Assembly: GCF_900890705.1 (NCBI RefSeq)
Contig: NZ_CAAHFH010000003.1
Span: forward strand, 124,001-188,000
DNA: 64,000 bases
Reading direction: 5' to 3'
Origin: Pontiella sulfatireligans
Lineage (GTDB): Bacteria; Verrucomicrobiota; Kiritimatiellia; Kiritimatiellales; Pontiellaceae
The notes below the pieces were generated by a model. It had not been told where the DNA came from and ran no database searches. It was given only the letters and a program-made list of their open reading frames with translations. Positions 32,295 to 41,940 of this stretch are shown in pieces (position 1 is the first letter of the stretch; each line of letters opens with the position of its first letter). The translations under genes were made by a program, and so were the position numbers.

Positions 32295-32966
32295 TTATTT
32301 ATCACCCATGTCGCAAATGTTGCAGGAGTTGCAGTCAAGGCTGGCGGCCTTGTATGACTTGCCCTCCTTCTTCGCCTTGCGCATGTTCATGGCGTTCATG
32401 CCGGCGAGGAAAAAGCCGAGAACAATGAAAGCGCCGGGCGCGGAGGTCATCAGCATGAAGTCGACCGTCCAGCCAGGGATCATCTTAACCTGAAAAAGCG
32501 AACCACTCGCCAAAAACTCGCGGGTGGCGCCCAGCGCAACGAGCGCAAGCGTGAACCCCAGCCCCATGCCGAGCCCGTCGAGGATCGACTTGCCGACGCC
32601 ATTCTTGGAAGCAAACGCCTCGGCGCGGCCGAGCACGATGCAGTTGACCACGATTAACGGAATAAAGATGCCGAGCGCTTCATAGAGCGCCGTGGGCGCA
32701 TAGGCCTGCATCAGCAGATCGACCACCGTCACGAAGGAGGCAATCACCACGATGTAGACCGGAATGCGGATCTTTTTCGGCACAATGCCGCGGATGGCGG
32801 AAATCACAATATTGCTGCACATGAGCACGCACATCGTCGCCACGCCCATGCCGAGGCCGTTGGTGGCGCTGGAGGTCACGGCCAGCGTCGGGCACATGCC
32901 GAGCAACAGCACCAGCACCGGATTTTCTTTCCAAAGCCCTTTGGTAAATTCTTTCATGACGCTCAT
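32295..32966 (-). CDS. rnfE: Rnf electron transport complex subunit E
   Basis: 223-residue integral membrane subunit of the Rnf ferredoxin:NAD+ oxidoreductase, which couples electron flow between ferredoxin and NAD+ to Na+ or H+ translocation. GLWKENPVLVLLLGMCPTLA and GLGMGLGFTLALVALGATRE are typical of RnfE/NqrD. An oddity is the C-terminal tail with CNSCNIC, a cysteine cluster on the end of a Lys-rich segment. Last gene of the rnfABCDGE run; start overlaps the rnfG stop by one base (TAATG). Confidence 0.95.
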   Translation of the reverse strand: MSVMKEFTKGLWKENPVLVLLLGMCPTLAVTSSATNGLGMGVATMCVLMCSNIVISAIRGIVPKKIRIPVYIVVIASFVTVVDLLMQAYAPTALYEALGIFIPLIVVNCIVLGRAEAFASKNGVGKSILDGLGMGLGFTLALVALGATREFLASGSLFQVKMIPGWTVDFMLMTSAPGAFIVLGFFLAGMNAMNMRKAKKEGKSYKAASLDCNSCNICDMGDK

Positions 32967-33625
32967 TATTCCGCTCCCTTGGAAAGTTGTGCGATGTTAT
33001 CAACTGCGGTTTTTCCGATGGCGTAGACCGCCCCGCCGACAGCGCGGCTGGTAATCGTTGCACCGGTCTTGCCGTTGATCGATTCGCCTTCTTTGACGAT
33101 CGGCCAGCGGGCGGCGCCCGCCGTCTTGCCGGCGTACCAGTTGAGATACGTGTTCGGCGCCAGCCCAATGGCTTCTGCGCCGCCCTTGATGATGTCGGCG
33201 ATGGTTTTCTGCACCTTGCGGTCCGTGATGGCGGTTCCGAGCCCGGGCGTTTCGGTGTTGGCCGTCACGATCACCGTGCGGACCGATCCATCAAGATTCA
33301 GTCCGGCCATGACGGTAACGTTGCCGTTGAATCCTTCCGGGGTAATCACCTCGCCGGCATAGCCGACGATTTCGCCGCCCTTGCGGGCAATGTAAAAATT
33401 GACCGGCCATCCTTCGGCTGACGCGATTTCCAGCGCGTCATCGCCCGGAACATTGTCGAAGGCCGGCAGCACCTGTTCGAGCGCGGCGTTGGTTTTGGCC
33501 TGCAGGTTCAGTTTGATGGCCCCTGCGGTGGAGGTCGATACAAACGACAACAGGCCGGCGGCGATGGCGGCGAGAGCTCCGAGAAAGATTCCAAGCTTTG
33601 GAATATTGATTTCTTGCGATGCCAT
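32966..33625 (-). CDS. rnfG: Rnf electron transport complex subunit G
   Basis: 219 residues: one N-terminal membrane anchor (IFLGALAAIAAGLLSFVS) and a periplasmic FMN-binding domain. The covalent FMN attachment motif is NGKTGATITSRAV, in which the Thr after TGA carries FMN through a phosphoester bond. Also VMAGLNLDGSVRTVIV and TPGLGTAI, as in RnfG/NqrC. It lies between rnfD and rnfE with one-base overlaps at both ends, so translation is tightly coupled. Confidence 0.95.
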   Translation of the reverse strand: MASQEINIPKLGIFLGALAAIAAGLLSFVSTSTAGAIKLNLQAKTNAALEQVLPAFDNVPGDDALEIASAEGWPVNFYIARKGGEIVGYAGEVITPEGFNGNVTVMAGLNLDGSVRTVIVTANTETPGLGTAITDRKVQKTIADIIKGGAEAIGLAPNTYLNWYAGKTAGAARWPIVKEGESINGKTGATITSRAVGGAVYAIGKTAVDNIAQLSKGAE

Positions 33626-34629
33626 TATGCCGCCTCCCCTTTCGCCGGCGCTATATAGCCAAACGGTTTCTTAATCGTTGCCCGGTCGATGAGCGGCGTG
33701 AGCGCGTTCATGAACAGGATTGCAAAACTGACCCCTTCCGGATAGCTGCCCCAGAGGCGGATAACGCTGGTGATGACGCCGCAGCCCAATCCAAAGATCA
33801 ACGCGCCCTTGCGGGTCATCGGGGAAGTGACCATATCGGTGGCCATAAAGAAGGCGCCGAGCAGCAGACCGCCGGTAAAGATGTGGATGAACGGCGAATG
33901 AACCGTTTCGGGGCTGACCACATGCGCAATGCCGGTGATGACAAATACGGAGCCAAGGAACGCAAGCGGCACTTCCCACTTAATCAGCTTGAAGGCCAAC
34001 AGGATGACGCCGCCAATCAATAGGGCGATCGCTGAGGTTTCGCCCAAACAGCCCCCGATGTTGCCGAGCAGCACGTCCGAGAAAAAGGTTTCGCCCGGCG
34101 CAAGCCCCAGCGGCGTGGCTGCCGTCATGGCGTCAATCTTCATGAGGCCGAGTTCCGGCTTGTCCCAGGTGGTCATGATTTCCGGGAAACCAATCAGCAG
34201 GCCGACGCGGGCCACGAGCACGGGATTAAAAGGGTTGTAGCCTAAGCCGCCATACAACTGCTTGCCGAGAATAATGGCCAGAAAGCCGCCGAGAATGCAG
34301 ACCCACCACGGCGTGCCGGCATTGAGGTTCATGCCGAGCAAAATGCCGGTAATGATGGCCGAGCCGTCCTTCCAGGTCGGGTGCCGCTTCACGAGCTTGT
34401 TCCAGCCCTCTTCAATCACCACGCAGGAGACGGTGCACAGCAGCAGCACCTCAATCGCGGCAAGGCCGAAGAACAGCACGGCGGCAATGCAGGCGGGCAT
34501 CAGCGCCGCCACTACCGTGAACATGATTTTCGGAATGTTCTGGCCGCTGTGGATATGGGGCGAGTTGCTGACGATCAGCTTCGCGGGATCCGGCATCTGT
34601 ATCGTTGGAGTGTTTTCAGTATCAGACAT
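33625..34629 (-). CDS. rnfD: Rnf electron transport complex subunit D
   Basis: 334-residue membrane subunit of Rnf with about ten helices, homologous to NqrB. SPHIHSGQNIPKIMFTVVAA and the segment MTAATPLGLAPGETFF, where the Thr corresponds to the covalent FMN site, are visible; ATDMVTSPMTRKGALIFGLG near the end is also conserved. Gene order A-B-C-D-G-E is the same as in E. coli rsx and other Rnf operons. Confidence 0.95.
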   Translation of the reverse strand: MSDTENTPTIQMPDPAKLIVSNSPHIHSGQNIPKIMFTVVAALMPACIAAVLFFGLAAIEVLLLCTVSCVVIEEGWNKLVKRHPTWKDGSAIITGILLGMNLNAGTPWWVCILGGFLAIILGKQLYGGLGYNPFNPVLVARVGLLIGFPEIMTTWDKPELGLMKIDAMTAATPLGLAPGETFFSDVLLGNIGGCLGETSAIALLIGGVILLAFKLIKWEVPLAFLGSVFVITGIAHVVSPETVHSPFIHIFTGGLLLGAFFMATDMVTSPMTRKGALIFGLGCGVITSVIRLWGSYPEGVSFAILFMNALTPLIDRATIKKPFGYIAPAKGEAA

Positions 34630-34640
34630 AATCCGGTTCT

Positions 34641-35969
34641 CTATTTCTTCTTTCTAAGTTGGGCTTGGATTTCAATCTTGGCGCGCTTGAAATGCTGGTT
34701 CAACGGTCGGTGCGACGGGCAGACATAGCTGCACGAACCGCATTCGATGCAGTTCATCACGTTCAGCTCCTCGGCCCAGTCGAAGCGTTTGTTTTCGACG
34801 GCTTGGCTGATGGTGGCCGGCAGGATGCTCATCGGGCAGCATTCCACGCAGCGCCCGCAGCGGATGCACGGCTCGGACGTGTAGAACGAAACCTCGTCGG
34901 CAGAAATCAACAGGATGCCGGACGTGTTTTTCATCACCGTAACGTCCAGCGAGTTTTGGGCGATGCCCATCATTGGTCCGCCCAGCAAAAGCTTGGCCGG
35001 CTGTTCGCTAACGCCGCCGACGAGCTCCAGCGCCTTGGAGATCGGAGTGCCGATGCGGAACTTCCAGTTGCCGGGCTGAACCACCGGCTTGCCGGTTACG
35101 GTCGTGATGCGCTCAATGGACGGACGCCCTTTAATAACAGCTCCAGCCACCGCCGCCGCGGAGGCGACGTTCTGAACGACGCAGTGGACATCCATCGGCA
35201 GCTTGCCGGGAGAAACTTCGCGCCCGGTGATGGCGTAGATCAATTGTTTTTCCGCGCCTTGCGGATAGTTGACAGGAAGACCCTGCACCCTAACATTGTA
35301 TTTTCCGGCAACCTCGTTGAGCTTGGCAATGGCATCGGGCTTGTTGTTCTCGATGCCGATGATGGCCGTTTTCAATCCGAGGATACGGGCGAGGATGGCC
35401 GCGCCGAGCACCACCTCTTCGGCCTGCTCAAGCATGATGCGGTGGTCGGCGGTCAGATAGGGTTCGCACTCGGCGCCGTTGAGAATAAGGGTATCGATGG
35501 TCTTCCCTTCGGGCGGGGAAAGCTTAACGTGGCACGGGAAGCCCGCGCCGCCCATGCCCACAATGCCGGCATCCCAAACGCGCTGTTTAAGTGTCGCCGG
35601 ATCAGTGTTCTTCCAGTCGGCGATCGGTGCAAAAGCTTCGCCCCACTCGTCTTCGCCGTCGGCGGTGATCTCGATGGCCGGCACATGGATTCCGGTCGGG
35701 CCAGCGCATTTATCAATCGCTTTAATGGTGCCGCTGGTCGGGGCATGCAGCGGTACGGAAACAAAGCCGGAGGCCTTGGCCAGCAGGTCGCCCTTCTTGA
35801 CCGTGTCGCCCTTTTTCACCACCAGCTCCGGCGGTCCGCCGATGTTCTGGTGCATGATCACCTTGTAGGACTCGAGCAAGGGCGCTTCCTGAATCGGCTT
35901 GGTCGCCGAAAGCGCCTTGCTGTCGTTCGGGTGCACGCCCCCTTTAAACTTTCGCGGCTTGTCGCTCAT
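34641..35969 (-). CDS. rnfC: Rnf electron transport complex subunit C
   Basis: 442-residue peripheral subunit that carries the NADH/FMN site and two [4Fe-4S] clusters. Start FKGGVHPNDSKALSATKPIQ is typical, as is DAGIVGMGGAGFPCHVKLSP. Clusters are bound by CIRCGRCVECCPMSILP and CIECGSCSYVCPSHRPL near the C-terminus. It lacks the long C-terminal repeats of gamma-proteobacterial RnfC. The start codon overlaps the rnfB stop by four bases. Confidence 0.96.
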   Translation of the reverse strand: MSDKPRKFKGGVHPNDSKALSATKPIQEAPLLESYKVIMHQNIGGPPELVVKKGDTVKKGDLLAKASGFVSVPLHAPTSGTIKAIDKCAGPTGIHVPAIEITADGEDEWGEAFAPIADWKNTDPATLKQRVWDAGIVGMGGAGFPCHVKLSPPEGKTIDTLILNGAECEPYLTADHRIMLEQAEEVVLGAAILARILGLKTAIIGIENNKPDAIAKLNEVAGKYNVRVQGLPVNYPQGAEKQLIYAITGREVSPGKLPMDVHCVVQNVASAAAVAGAVIKGRPSIERITTVTGKPVVQPGNWKFRIGTPISKALELVGGVSEQPAKLLLGGPMMGIAQNSLDVTVMKNTSGILLISADEVSFYTSEPCIRCGRCVECCPMSILPATISQAVENKRFDWAEELNVMNCIECGSCSYVCPSHRPLNQHFKRAKIEIQAQLRKKK

Positions 35970-36787
35970 TTCGAAACTCCTTCATAGCCGCCCGCTGCAT
36001 GTTTTGAAGCCAAACGAAGCGCCGTGGTCGGGCAGGCGGATGCTTCAACTAAATCAGTCGGCGGCGGATTGTCATAATTGGTTTTCACGAGGAATCCATC
36101 CACCAGCATGTGGTCCTCTTCTCCAGAAGCCTTGACGCATTTGCGGCAGGCAATGCAGGCGGTCTTGCAGACCTTGCGCTTGGCCGCGCCCTTTTCCGGC
36201 GAGTTGCAGTAGACATGCACGTCCACGGAAGCAGGCACCATCACAATTAAATTTTTCGGGCAGACGGCCACGCAGTTTTCGCATCCAACGCAAAGCTCGG
36301 GATGCACTATAGCGAGGGCGTCGCGGATTTCGATGGCGCCGAACGGGCAGGCATCGGCGCAGCTGCCGAAACCGAGGCAGCCGTAGTCGCAGCCCTTGGC
36401 GCCACCGGCAACGAGCACCGCCGAACGGCAGTCGCGCACGCCGTTGTAGAGCGAGCGCACCGTATTGGAGGCATTGCCGCTGCAACGGACGACGGCCACC
36501 ATCTTTTCCTTTTCCTCGGCAACGATGCCGAGATAGCCGGCAATATTGGAAATGTCTTCGGCCGAACAGACCGGGCATTGGTCGGGCGTGGCGGTTTCCC
36601 CTACCACCGCTTTCGCAAAATCGGCGCAGCCGGCATAGCCACAGCCCCCGCAGTTTGCGCCCGGCAGCAAATCACCGACCCCTTCAATCCGTTCGTCCAC
36701 CTCAACGGCGAAGGCTTTGGCCACTACGCCGATGATGACCCCTAAAAGAGCGCCAAGCACGCCCACTGAAACAATTGCTGCGATCAT
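35966..36787 (-). CDS. rnfB: Rnf electron transport complex subunit B
   Basis: 273-residue iron-sulfur subunit that accepts electrons from ferredoxin. It has an N-terminal membrane anchor (AAIVSVGVLGALLGVIIGVV), the CxxC-rich domain GANCGGCGYAGCADFAKAVV, and an 8Fe ferredoxin-like domain with CADACPFGAIEIRD and CVGCENCVAVCPKNLI. A further Cys group follows at CKTACIACRKCVKAS. This longer clostridial-type layout, compared with about 190 residues in gamma-proteobacteria, suggests extra clusters. Confidence 0.95.
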   Translation of the reverse strand: MIAAIVSVGVLGALLGVIIGVVAKAFAVEVDERIEGVGDLLPGANCGGCGYAGCADFAKAVVGETATPDQCPVCSAEDISNIAGYLGIVAEEKEKMVAVVRCSGNASNTVRSLYNGVRDCRSAVLVAGGAKGCDYGCLGFGSCADACPFGAIEIRDALAIVHPELCVGCENCVAVCPKNLIVMVPASVDVHVYCNSPEKGAAKRKVCKTACIACRKCVKASGEEDHMLVDGFLVKTNYDNPPPTDLVEASACPTTALRLASKHAAGGYEGVSK

Positions 36788-36799
36788 ACTGAATATCCT

Positions 36800-37393
36800 T
36801 TAGACGAGACCGGAGAAGCCCATGAAGGCCATGGCGAGGATGCCGGCCGTAATCAGCGAAATCGCGGTGCCCTCGAAGACTTTCGGCACATTGGCCAGAT
36901 CGAGTTTTTCACGAAGGCTGGAGAAGAGGATGAGCGCGAGGGCAAAACCGAGCGCCGAACAGAAGCCGTAGATGGTTGCGCCGTACCAGGTGGACTGGAT
37001 CGATTCCGGCGCCGACTTGGCATTAAGCACCACGCAGCCGAGCACCGCGCAGTTGGTGGTGATGAGCGGCAAGAAGATGCCAAGGCTTTCGTAGAGCTTC
37101 GCGCTGAGCTTTTGCAGCATGATTTCCACCAGCTGCACCAGCGAAGCAATCACCACAATGAAAACAAGCGTCTGCAGAAACTCGAGCTTCATCGGAATCA
37201 GCAGGAAGGTGTTGATCAACGAACTGACCAGCGAGGCCAGCGTCATCACAAACACCACAGCGCCCGACATGCCCAACGCCGTATCCAGCTTTTTAGAAAC
37301 CCCTAGAAACGGACAGATTCCCAGAAACTTCGACAAAACAAAGTTGTTTACCAGAATTGCACCAACGGTGATGACGAGAAATTCGCTCAACAT
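36800..37393 (-). CDS. rnfA: Rnf electron transport complex subunit A
   Basis: 197-residue membrane subunit with six helices, related to NqrE and to RnfE in inverted topology. NNFVLSKFLGICPFLGVSKK and LPLITTNCAVLGCVVLN are highly conserved; the Cys residues coordinate the intramembrane iron-sulfur cluster shared with RnfE. First gene of the operon. The upstream gap (37,394-37,555) holds the operon promoter region; no specific box was identified. Confidence 0.95.
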   Translation of the reverse strand: MLSEFLVITVGAILVNNFVLSKFLGICPFLGVSKKLDTALGMSGAVVFVMTLASLVSSLINTFLLIPMKLEFLQTLVFIVVIASLVQLVEIMLQKLSAKLYESLGIFLPLITTNCAVLGCVVLNAKSAPESIQSTWYGATIYGFCSALGFALALILFSSLREKLDLANVPKVFEGTAISLITAGILAMAFMGFSGLV

Positions 37394-37555
37394 AATATAA
37401 CCCAGCCCCTAATTCTTCTTACGCGAAAGGGGGGGATAATACCTACGTGAGCTTTTGCTGCAACCCCGTTCAAGGCCATGCACCCTATTTAGAACGGATG
37501 TCAACAACGCCTTTAAATCGAGGGTTTTGTATCGATATTTAACCGGCATAGCCGA

Positions 37556-37885
37556 TCAACCGCCGGCCCGCTTGACCGTATAGCCAAGCGCCTGCAGCTC
37601 GGTCACCATAAGATCGCGCTGGTCGCCTTGAATTTCGATGGTCTGGCCCTTAACCGTTCCGCCGGTGCCGCACTTTTGCTTGAGCTTCTTGGCGAGGTCC
37701 TTGAGGCCTTCCGGGTGGAGCGGTACGCCGGTAATGATTGTCATGCCCTTCCCCTTGCGCCCCTTGGTCTCGCGCCCAACGCGCACAATGCCGTCGCCTT
37801 TCGGCGCCGACGGTTTTTGCTTCTCGGGCTTAATCCGCCCTTGGTCGCTTGAAAAAACAATGTCGAGATCGTCAAAACCGCTCAT
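37556..37885 (-). CDS. yciH: SUI1/YciH-like translation factor
   Basis: 109 residues. The C-terminal SUI1 domain (MTIITGVPLHPEGLKDLAKK, KCGTGGTVKGQTIEIQGDQR) matches bacterial YciH and eukaryotic eIF1, which affect start-site selection. A basic N-terminal extension (GRETKGRKGKG) precedes it. AGGAGCTGGTTT lies before the ATG at 37885; the longer frame upstream is antisense to the symporter gene. The physiological role in bacteria is not well defined. Confidence 0.88.
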   Translation of the reverse strand: MSGFDDLDIVFSSDQGRIKPEKQKPSAPKGDGIVRVGRETKGRKGKGMTIITGVPLHPEGLKDLAKKLKQKCGTGGTVKGQTIEIQGDQRDLMVTELQALGYTVKRAGG

Positions 37886-37993
37886 AAACCAGCTCCTTGC
37901 GTATTGCGTTGCGTATTGCGAATGAAAAGCTACCCTAGCGCAGTTCTCGGTCAAGCAATACGTAATACGAAATACCCAACACGAACGGAATCT

Positions 37994-39472
37994 ATGGAAA
38001 ATATCAGCGTCATCATAACCTTCGCGGCCTATCTCGCCTTCATGCTGGCGATCGGCTCGCACTTCTACAAACGCAACGAATCGCTCTCCGACTACCTGAT
38101 CGGCGGCCGCCAGCTCAACAAATGGGTGGCGGCCATGAGCGCCCAAGCGTCGGATATGAGCGGCTGGCTGCTGCTCGGCCTGCCCGGCTATGCCTATCTC
38201 CAAGGGATGGAAGCATTTTGGATCGCCTTGGGCTTGGCGGCCGGCACCTATCTGAACTGGAAGCTGGTGGCCCGGCGCCTGCGCCGCTACACCGAAATCG
38301 CCGGAGACGCCATCACCCTGCCCGACTATTTCGCCAACCGTTTCAACGACCACAACCGCCTGCTGCGCGTGGTCGCCGCGGTGTTTATTCTGGTCTTTTT
38401 TCTGATCTACACCGCCTCCGGCTTCGTAGCCGGCGCCAAGCTGTTCGAATCGGTGTTCGGCCTGCCCTATCATAGCGCGCTGTTCATCGGCGTGGCGGTC
38501 ATCATTTCATATACCGCGCTCGGCGGCTTCATGGCCGTCAGCTGGACCGACTTCTTTCAAGGCATCATCATGTTTTTCGCCATCATCGCCGTCCCCTTCC
38601 TCGCCATCCACGCCACGGGTGGCTTTGCAGCCTCCTCGGAAGCCATGCGCAACATCGACGCCGGTTTTCTGGATGTATTCACCAACGGAAAAGGCGAACC
38701 GCTCACAGCGATTTCCATCCTCTCGCTGACGGCCTGGGGCATCGGCTACTTCGGCCAGCCGCACATCCTCACCCGTTTCATGGCCGTCCGCACCGCCAAC
38801 GACATCAAGCCGGCGCGGCGCATCGCCATGGTCTGGGTGCTCGTCAGCCTCTGCTGCGCCGTGCTCGTCGGCATGGCCGGCCGGATCGTCCTGCCGGAGA
38901 TGCTCTCCGAATCCGACTCGGAAAAAATATTCATGGTTCTCGTCAGCCAGCTCACCCATCCCATCATTGGCGGTATTCTGCTGGCGGCGGTGCTGGCGGC
39001 GATCATGAGCACAGCCGACTCGCAGCTGCTGGTAACCTCGTCGGCGCTGACCGAAGACCTCTACCGGGTAATCATCCGGCCCCAAGCCTCGGAAAAAGAG
39101 CTGGTTTGGGTGAGCCGGGGCACGGTCGTCGGCGTTGCCGCTGTGGCCTGCGGCATTGCCCTGAAGCCCGACAGCAACGTGCTGGATTTGGTATCCTATG
39201 CATGGGCTGGGTTTGGCGCAGCGTTCGGTCCGCTGGTGCTGCTGTCGCTCTACTGGAAGCGCATGACCCGCAACGGCGCCATTGCCGGTATTTTTGGAGG
39301 AGGCATCACCGTGCTGGGGTGGAAGCAGCTGGAAGGCGGGGTTTTCGATCTATACGAAATCCTGCCGGGCTTCTTGGTTTCCGTGGCAATGATCATCCTG
39401 TTCAGCCTGTTGGACAAAAAACCGAACGCTTTAGTGGAAGAGCAATTTGAGCAGGCCAACAAGGAATGTTAG
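37994..39472 (+). CDS. putP: Sodium/solute symporter, PutP-like (proline)
   Basis: 492 residues of the SSS family with 13 predicted helices. MSAQASDMSGWLLLGLPGYA, with the S-x-x-D-M-S-G-W-L-L-L-G-L-P-G pattern, and GYFGQPHILTRFMAVRTAND are characteristic of PutP Na+/proline symporters; IMSTADSQLLVTSSALTEDL holds Na+-site Ser/Thr residues. Start at ATG 37994; the frame upstream is intergenic text (GTAATACGAAATACCC). It converges with the next gene, overlapping by four bases at the 3' ends. Confidence 0.9.
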   Translation: MENISVIITFAAYLAFMLAIGSHFYKRNESLSDYLIGGRQLNKWVAAMSAQASDMSGWLLLGLPGYAYLQGMEAFWIALGLAAGTYLNWKLVARRLRRYTEIAGDAITLPDYFANRFNDHNRLLRVVAAVFILVFFLIYTASGFVAGAKLFESVFGLPYHSALFIGVAVIISYTALGGFMAVSWTDFFQGIIMFFAIIAVPFLAIHATGGFAASSEAMRNIDAGFLDVFTNGKGEPLTAISILSLTAWGIGYFGQPHILTRFMAVRTANDIKPARRIAMVWVLVSLCCAVLVGMAGRIVLPEMLSESDSEKIFMVLVSQLTHPIIGGILLAAVLAAIMSTADSQLLVTSSALTEDLYRVIIRPQASEKELVWVSRGTVVGVAAVACGIALKPDSNVLDLVSYAWAGFGAAFGPLVLLSLYWKRMTRNGAIAGIFGGGITVLGWKQLEGGVFDLYEILPGFLVSVAMIILFSLLDKKPNALVEEQFEQANKEC

Positions 39473-40221
39473 ACCATGGATGCACGGGCCTTTTTAGCCG
39501 CCTTGTGGCGGGCGACGCGCTGGCGTTCACGGGCCGGAATCACGAAGGTCGGCGTTGCACCCACCAAACCGACCAGCAGAAACAATCCCCCCGCCGTACC
39601 ATACGGAAAAACGACCAGATTCAAGATGGCCAGTAAATAGCCCGAAGCCAATCCCCACGGTTTTTTTTTCAACAGACCAAAAGCGGCAACAACGGAAACC
39701 AGCGCCAGTACAGAAAAAGCAGACACCAAAAGGGTAAACTCCGTCGTTCCGGAAAATCCATAGATCAACTGGAATGCAAGCAAACCAAGATAAACCGAGG
39801 GGAATACAACGCAGCCTACCCGAAGAAAAACCATCCAAATTTCAGCAATATCCACCTGGTCTTTTGAGTGCGAGCGGGGGGTCCGCAACCTGCGCCCTTT
39901 CCAAACATCGACTGTTTCCGGTGCACAATAAATGCTCGTGCTTTCCAAGCCGTCACTCAAATCTTTGGGCTCATCGCGCCGATGGCGCACATCGCCATAT
40001 CCCCGGCGCAACGCCAACCGACGCGAACGGGTCAGCTCAAAATATCCCAAAGCGCCAAGAACCAGAACAGAAACGCTTAATACAGTAAGGTTAGCCTTGC
40101 GGGCGCTGTTGTAACGCTCGAACAATTCTCCAGACTCATTCATAGACTTCAGCGAATTCGCTGAGAACCCTATCAGCAAAGCAAAGACAACGATCCCTAT
40201 AATCCTTAATACCCTAAGCAT
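39469..40221 (-). CDS. Membrane protein of unknown function
   Basis: 250 residues. Two membrane helices at the N-terminus (IIGIVVFALLIGFSANSLKS; LTVLSVSVLVLGALGYF), then a basic cytoplasmic stretch of about 75 residues rich in Arg, then four more helices (VFPSVYLGLLAFQLIYGF onward) and a basic tail. No family was recognised. Start at ATG 40221 with TGGAGGATGTGGC ahead of it. It stands alone, convergent with putP. Confidence 0.6.
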   Translation of the reverse strand: MLRVLRIIGIVVFALLIGFSANSLKSMNESGELFERYNSARKANLTVLSVSVLVLGALGYFELTRSRRLALRRGYGDVRHRRDEPKDLSDGLESTSIYCAPETVDVWKGRRLRTPRSHSKDQVDIAEIWMVFLRVGCVVFPSVYLGLLAFQLIYGFSGTTEFTLLVSAFSVLALVSVVAAFGLLKKKPWGLASGYLLAILNLVVFPYGTAGGLFLLVGLVGATPTFVIPARERQRVARHKAAKKARASMV

Positions 40222-40356
40222 GCCACATCCTCCAAAACCACTAACCAAACACGACCAAAGATAGCCATGAATTAGGTTTTGTCAATATTGATGCTAGTAC
40301 TTTCCGCTACGCATCAAAAAAAGGAAAACGTTATTTTTAGTGAATAGTTAGCGGTC

Positions 40357-41853
40357 TCACAAAACTTTGACTGGAGGAAGCTTCAGGCCATCAAACCCAG
40401 ACAAAAATGCTCGCACTTTGTTCGACAGAGGCTCTACGCCGCCGGGTTTATCGCTTTCAATATTGATCGGCATCTGCGGATCGTGGAGCGATTTTCGAAC
40501 CAGAATCCAGCCGCCGTCGCAAGTGACGTGCACGCCTTCGTGGTTGTTGGGCGTGAGCGACCAGCCAGCTTCGTTTTCAACAAACTCGGTAAACGAGGCG
40601 AGCACCACTTCGGCATAGGTCGAAAAATCTTTAACCAGAATCTGCGGGCGGAACTCGATGGCTTCGGCCGGCTCGGGAAGCTCGGCAATGAGCTCGTCGA
40701 CCGTCCCCGCGCCCGCCGTCTTGAGCTGCGCAATCTTGATGAGGATCTTTGCAATCTGATAGGCGCCGTCGTCGAGGAAATAATTTTCCTTCAGCGCGCC
40801 GTGGCCGGAGGTTTCCAATGCCAGGTAAGACGGCGTGCCGGCTTCGTTCAAACGGATCGCTTCGTTGATCACGTTTTTATAGCCACGCTGATAGCGGTGG
40901 TGCACGCCGCAGAGCTTTTCTTCGGTCCACCATTTCAGGCCGGTCGAGGTGACCGAGTCGGTGACGATGGTGGAGCCGGGATGTTCGCCGAGCACGATCG
41001 CCGCCATCAGCGCAATAAAGCGGTTGCGGTTGATCGGCTTGCCGTTCTTGTCGACCGCGCCGGCGCGGTCGACGTCGGTGTCGAAAATAATGCCGAAGTC
41101 AGCGCTGTTTTCTGTTACCGCCACAATGATGGCATCCATCGCGTCTTTATCTTCCGGATTGGGAATGTGGTTCGGGAACGAGCCGTCGGGGTCGAGGAAC
41201 TGGCTTCCAGTGGTGTCCGCGCCGAGCGGTTTGAGTACGTCGTCGACAAAGAAGCCGCCCGCACCGTTGCCGGCATCGACGACAATCTTTAGGCCGCTGA
41301 GTGGTTGCTCGCTTCCCGCTCCTTTACGAATGATCTGAACCAAATGCTTTGAATAATCTTCCATCAACGAAACTTCGGTGGTGTTCGACAGCTCCACTCC
41401 TTCAAACTCGCCGGTTTCGGTGGCGATGGTCAGGATTTCCTTAATGTTCTGCTTTTCGAGCCCGCCTTCGCGGATGAAAAACTTCATGCCGTTGCGGTTG
41501 AACGGCAGGTGGCTGGCGGTCAGCATGATCGAGCCGTCGTAGCCGTGGTTCTCAAACACGGTCGACATAAACATCGCCGGAGTCGAAGCCAGCCCGCAGT
41601 CGAACACGGCGCAGCCGCCCTTTTCCAAGCCTTGGAAGACCGCCGTTTTGATGGCGTCGGACGAGAGCCGCGAATCGTGGCCCACGGCCACTTTCAAGCC
41701 GGTCTTGCCGGTCTGCTTTTCCAGCCATTGGGAAAAGGCATAGCCAATGGTGCGGGCAATCTCGACGGTCAGCGTGACCGGTTCGCCCTCAACACCCTCG
41801 AGCGCAACGCCGCGCACATCGCTTCCATTCTGCAATTTGAAATATTGATCCAC
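40357..41853 (-). CDS. Phosphohexomutase (phosphomannomutase/phosphoglucomutase family)
   Basis: 498 residues of the alpha-D-phosphohexomutase superfamily, interconverting hexose 1- and 6-phosphates. Phosphoserine loop TASHLPFNRNGMKFF, metal-binding DTDVDRAGAVDKNG, sugar-binding ETSGHGALKEN and a C-terminal phosphate-contact region are in order. Start at GTG 41853, preceded by AGGAGG at seven bases; the frame upstream is spacer repeat. Substrate (mannose or glucose) cannot be decided. It is the last gene of the sugar cluster; a TTCGTG/CACGAA repeat separates it from tkt. Confidence 0.88.
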   Translation of the reverse strand: MDQYFKLQNGSDVRGVALEGVEGEPVTLTVEIARTIGYAFSQWLEKQTGKTGLKVAVGHDSRLSSDAIKTAVFQGLEKGGCAVFDCGLASTPAMFMSTVFENHGYDGSIMLTASHLPFNRNGMKFFIREGGLEKQNIKEILTIATETGEFEGVELSNTTEVSLMEDYSKHLVQIIRKGAGSEQPLSGLKIVVDAGNGAGGFFVDDVLKPLGADTTGSQFLDPDGSFPNHIPNPEDKDAMDAIIVAVTENSADFGIIFDTDVDRAGAVDKNGKPINRNRFIALMAAIVLGEHPGSTIVTDSVTSTGLKWWTEEKLCGVHHRYQRGYKNVINEAIRLNEAGTPSYLALETSGHGALKENYFLDDGAYQIAKILIKIAQLKTAGAGTVDELIAELPEPAEAIEFRPQILVKDFSTYAEVVLASFTEFVENEAGWSLTPNNHEGVHVTCDGGWILVRKSLHDPQMPINIESDKPGGVEPLSNKVRAFLSGFDGLKLPPVKVL

Positions 41854-41940
41854 CGCTTGTCCTCCTATTTTTAAACACAAAGACACGAAGCGCACGAAGG
41901 AACGTTTTCTTCGAGTCCTTCGTGCCTTCGTGTTTAATAT

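Noticed and set aside
37886..38473. N-terminal extension of the YciH frame to 305 codons
   Set aside because: The upstream codons lie opposite putP and the family starts at the ATG at 37885.
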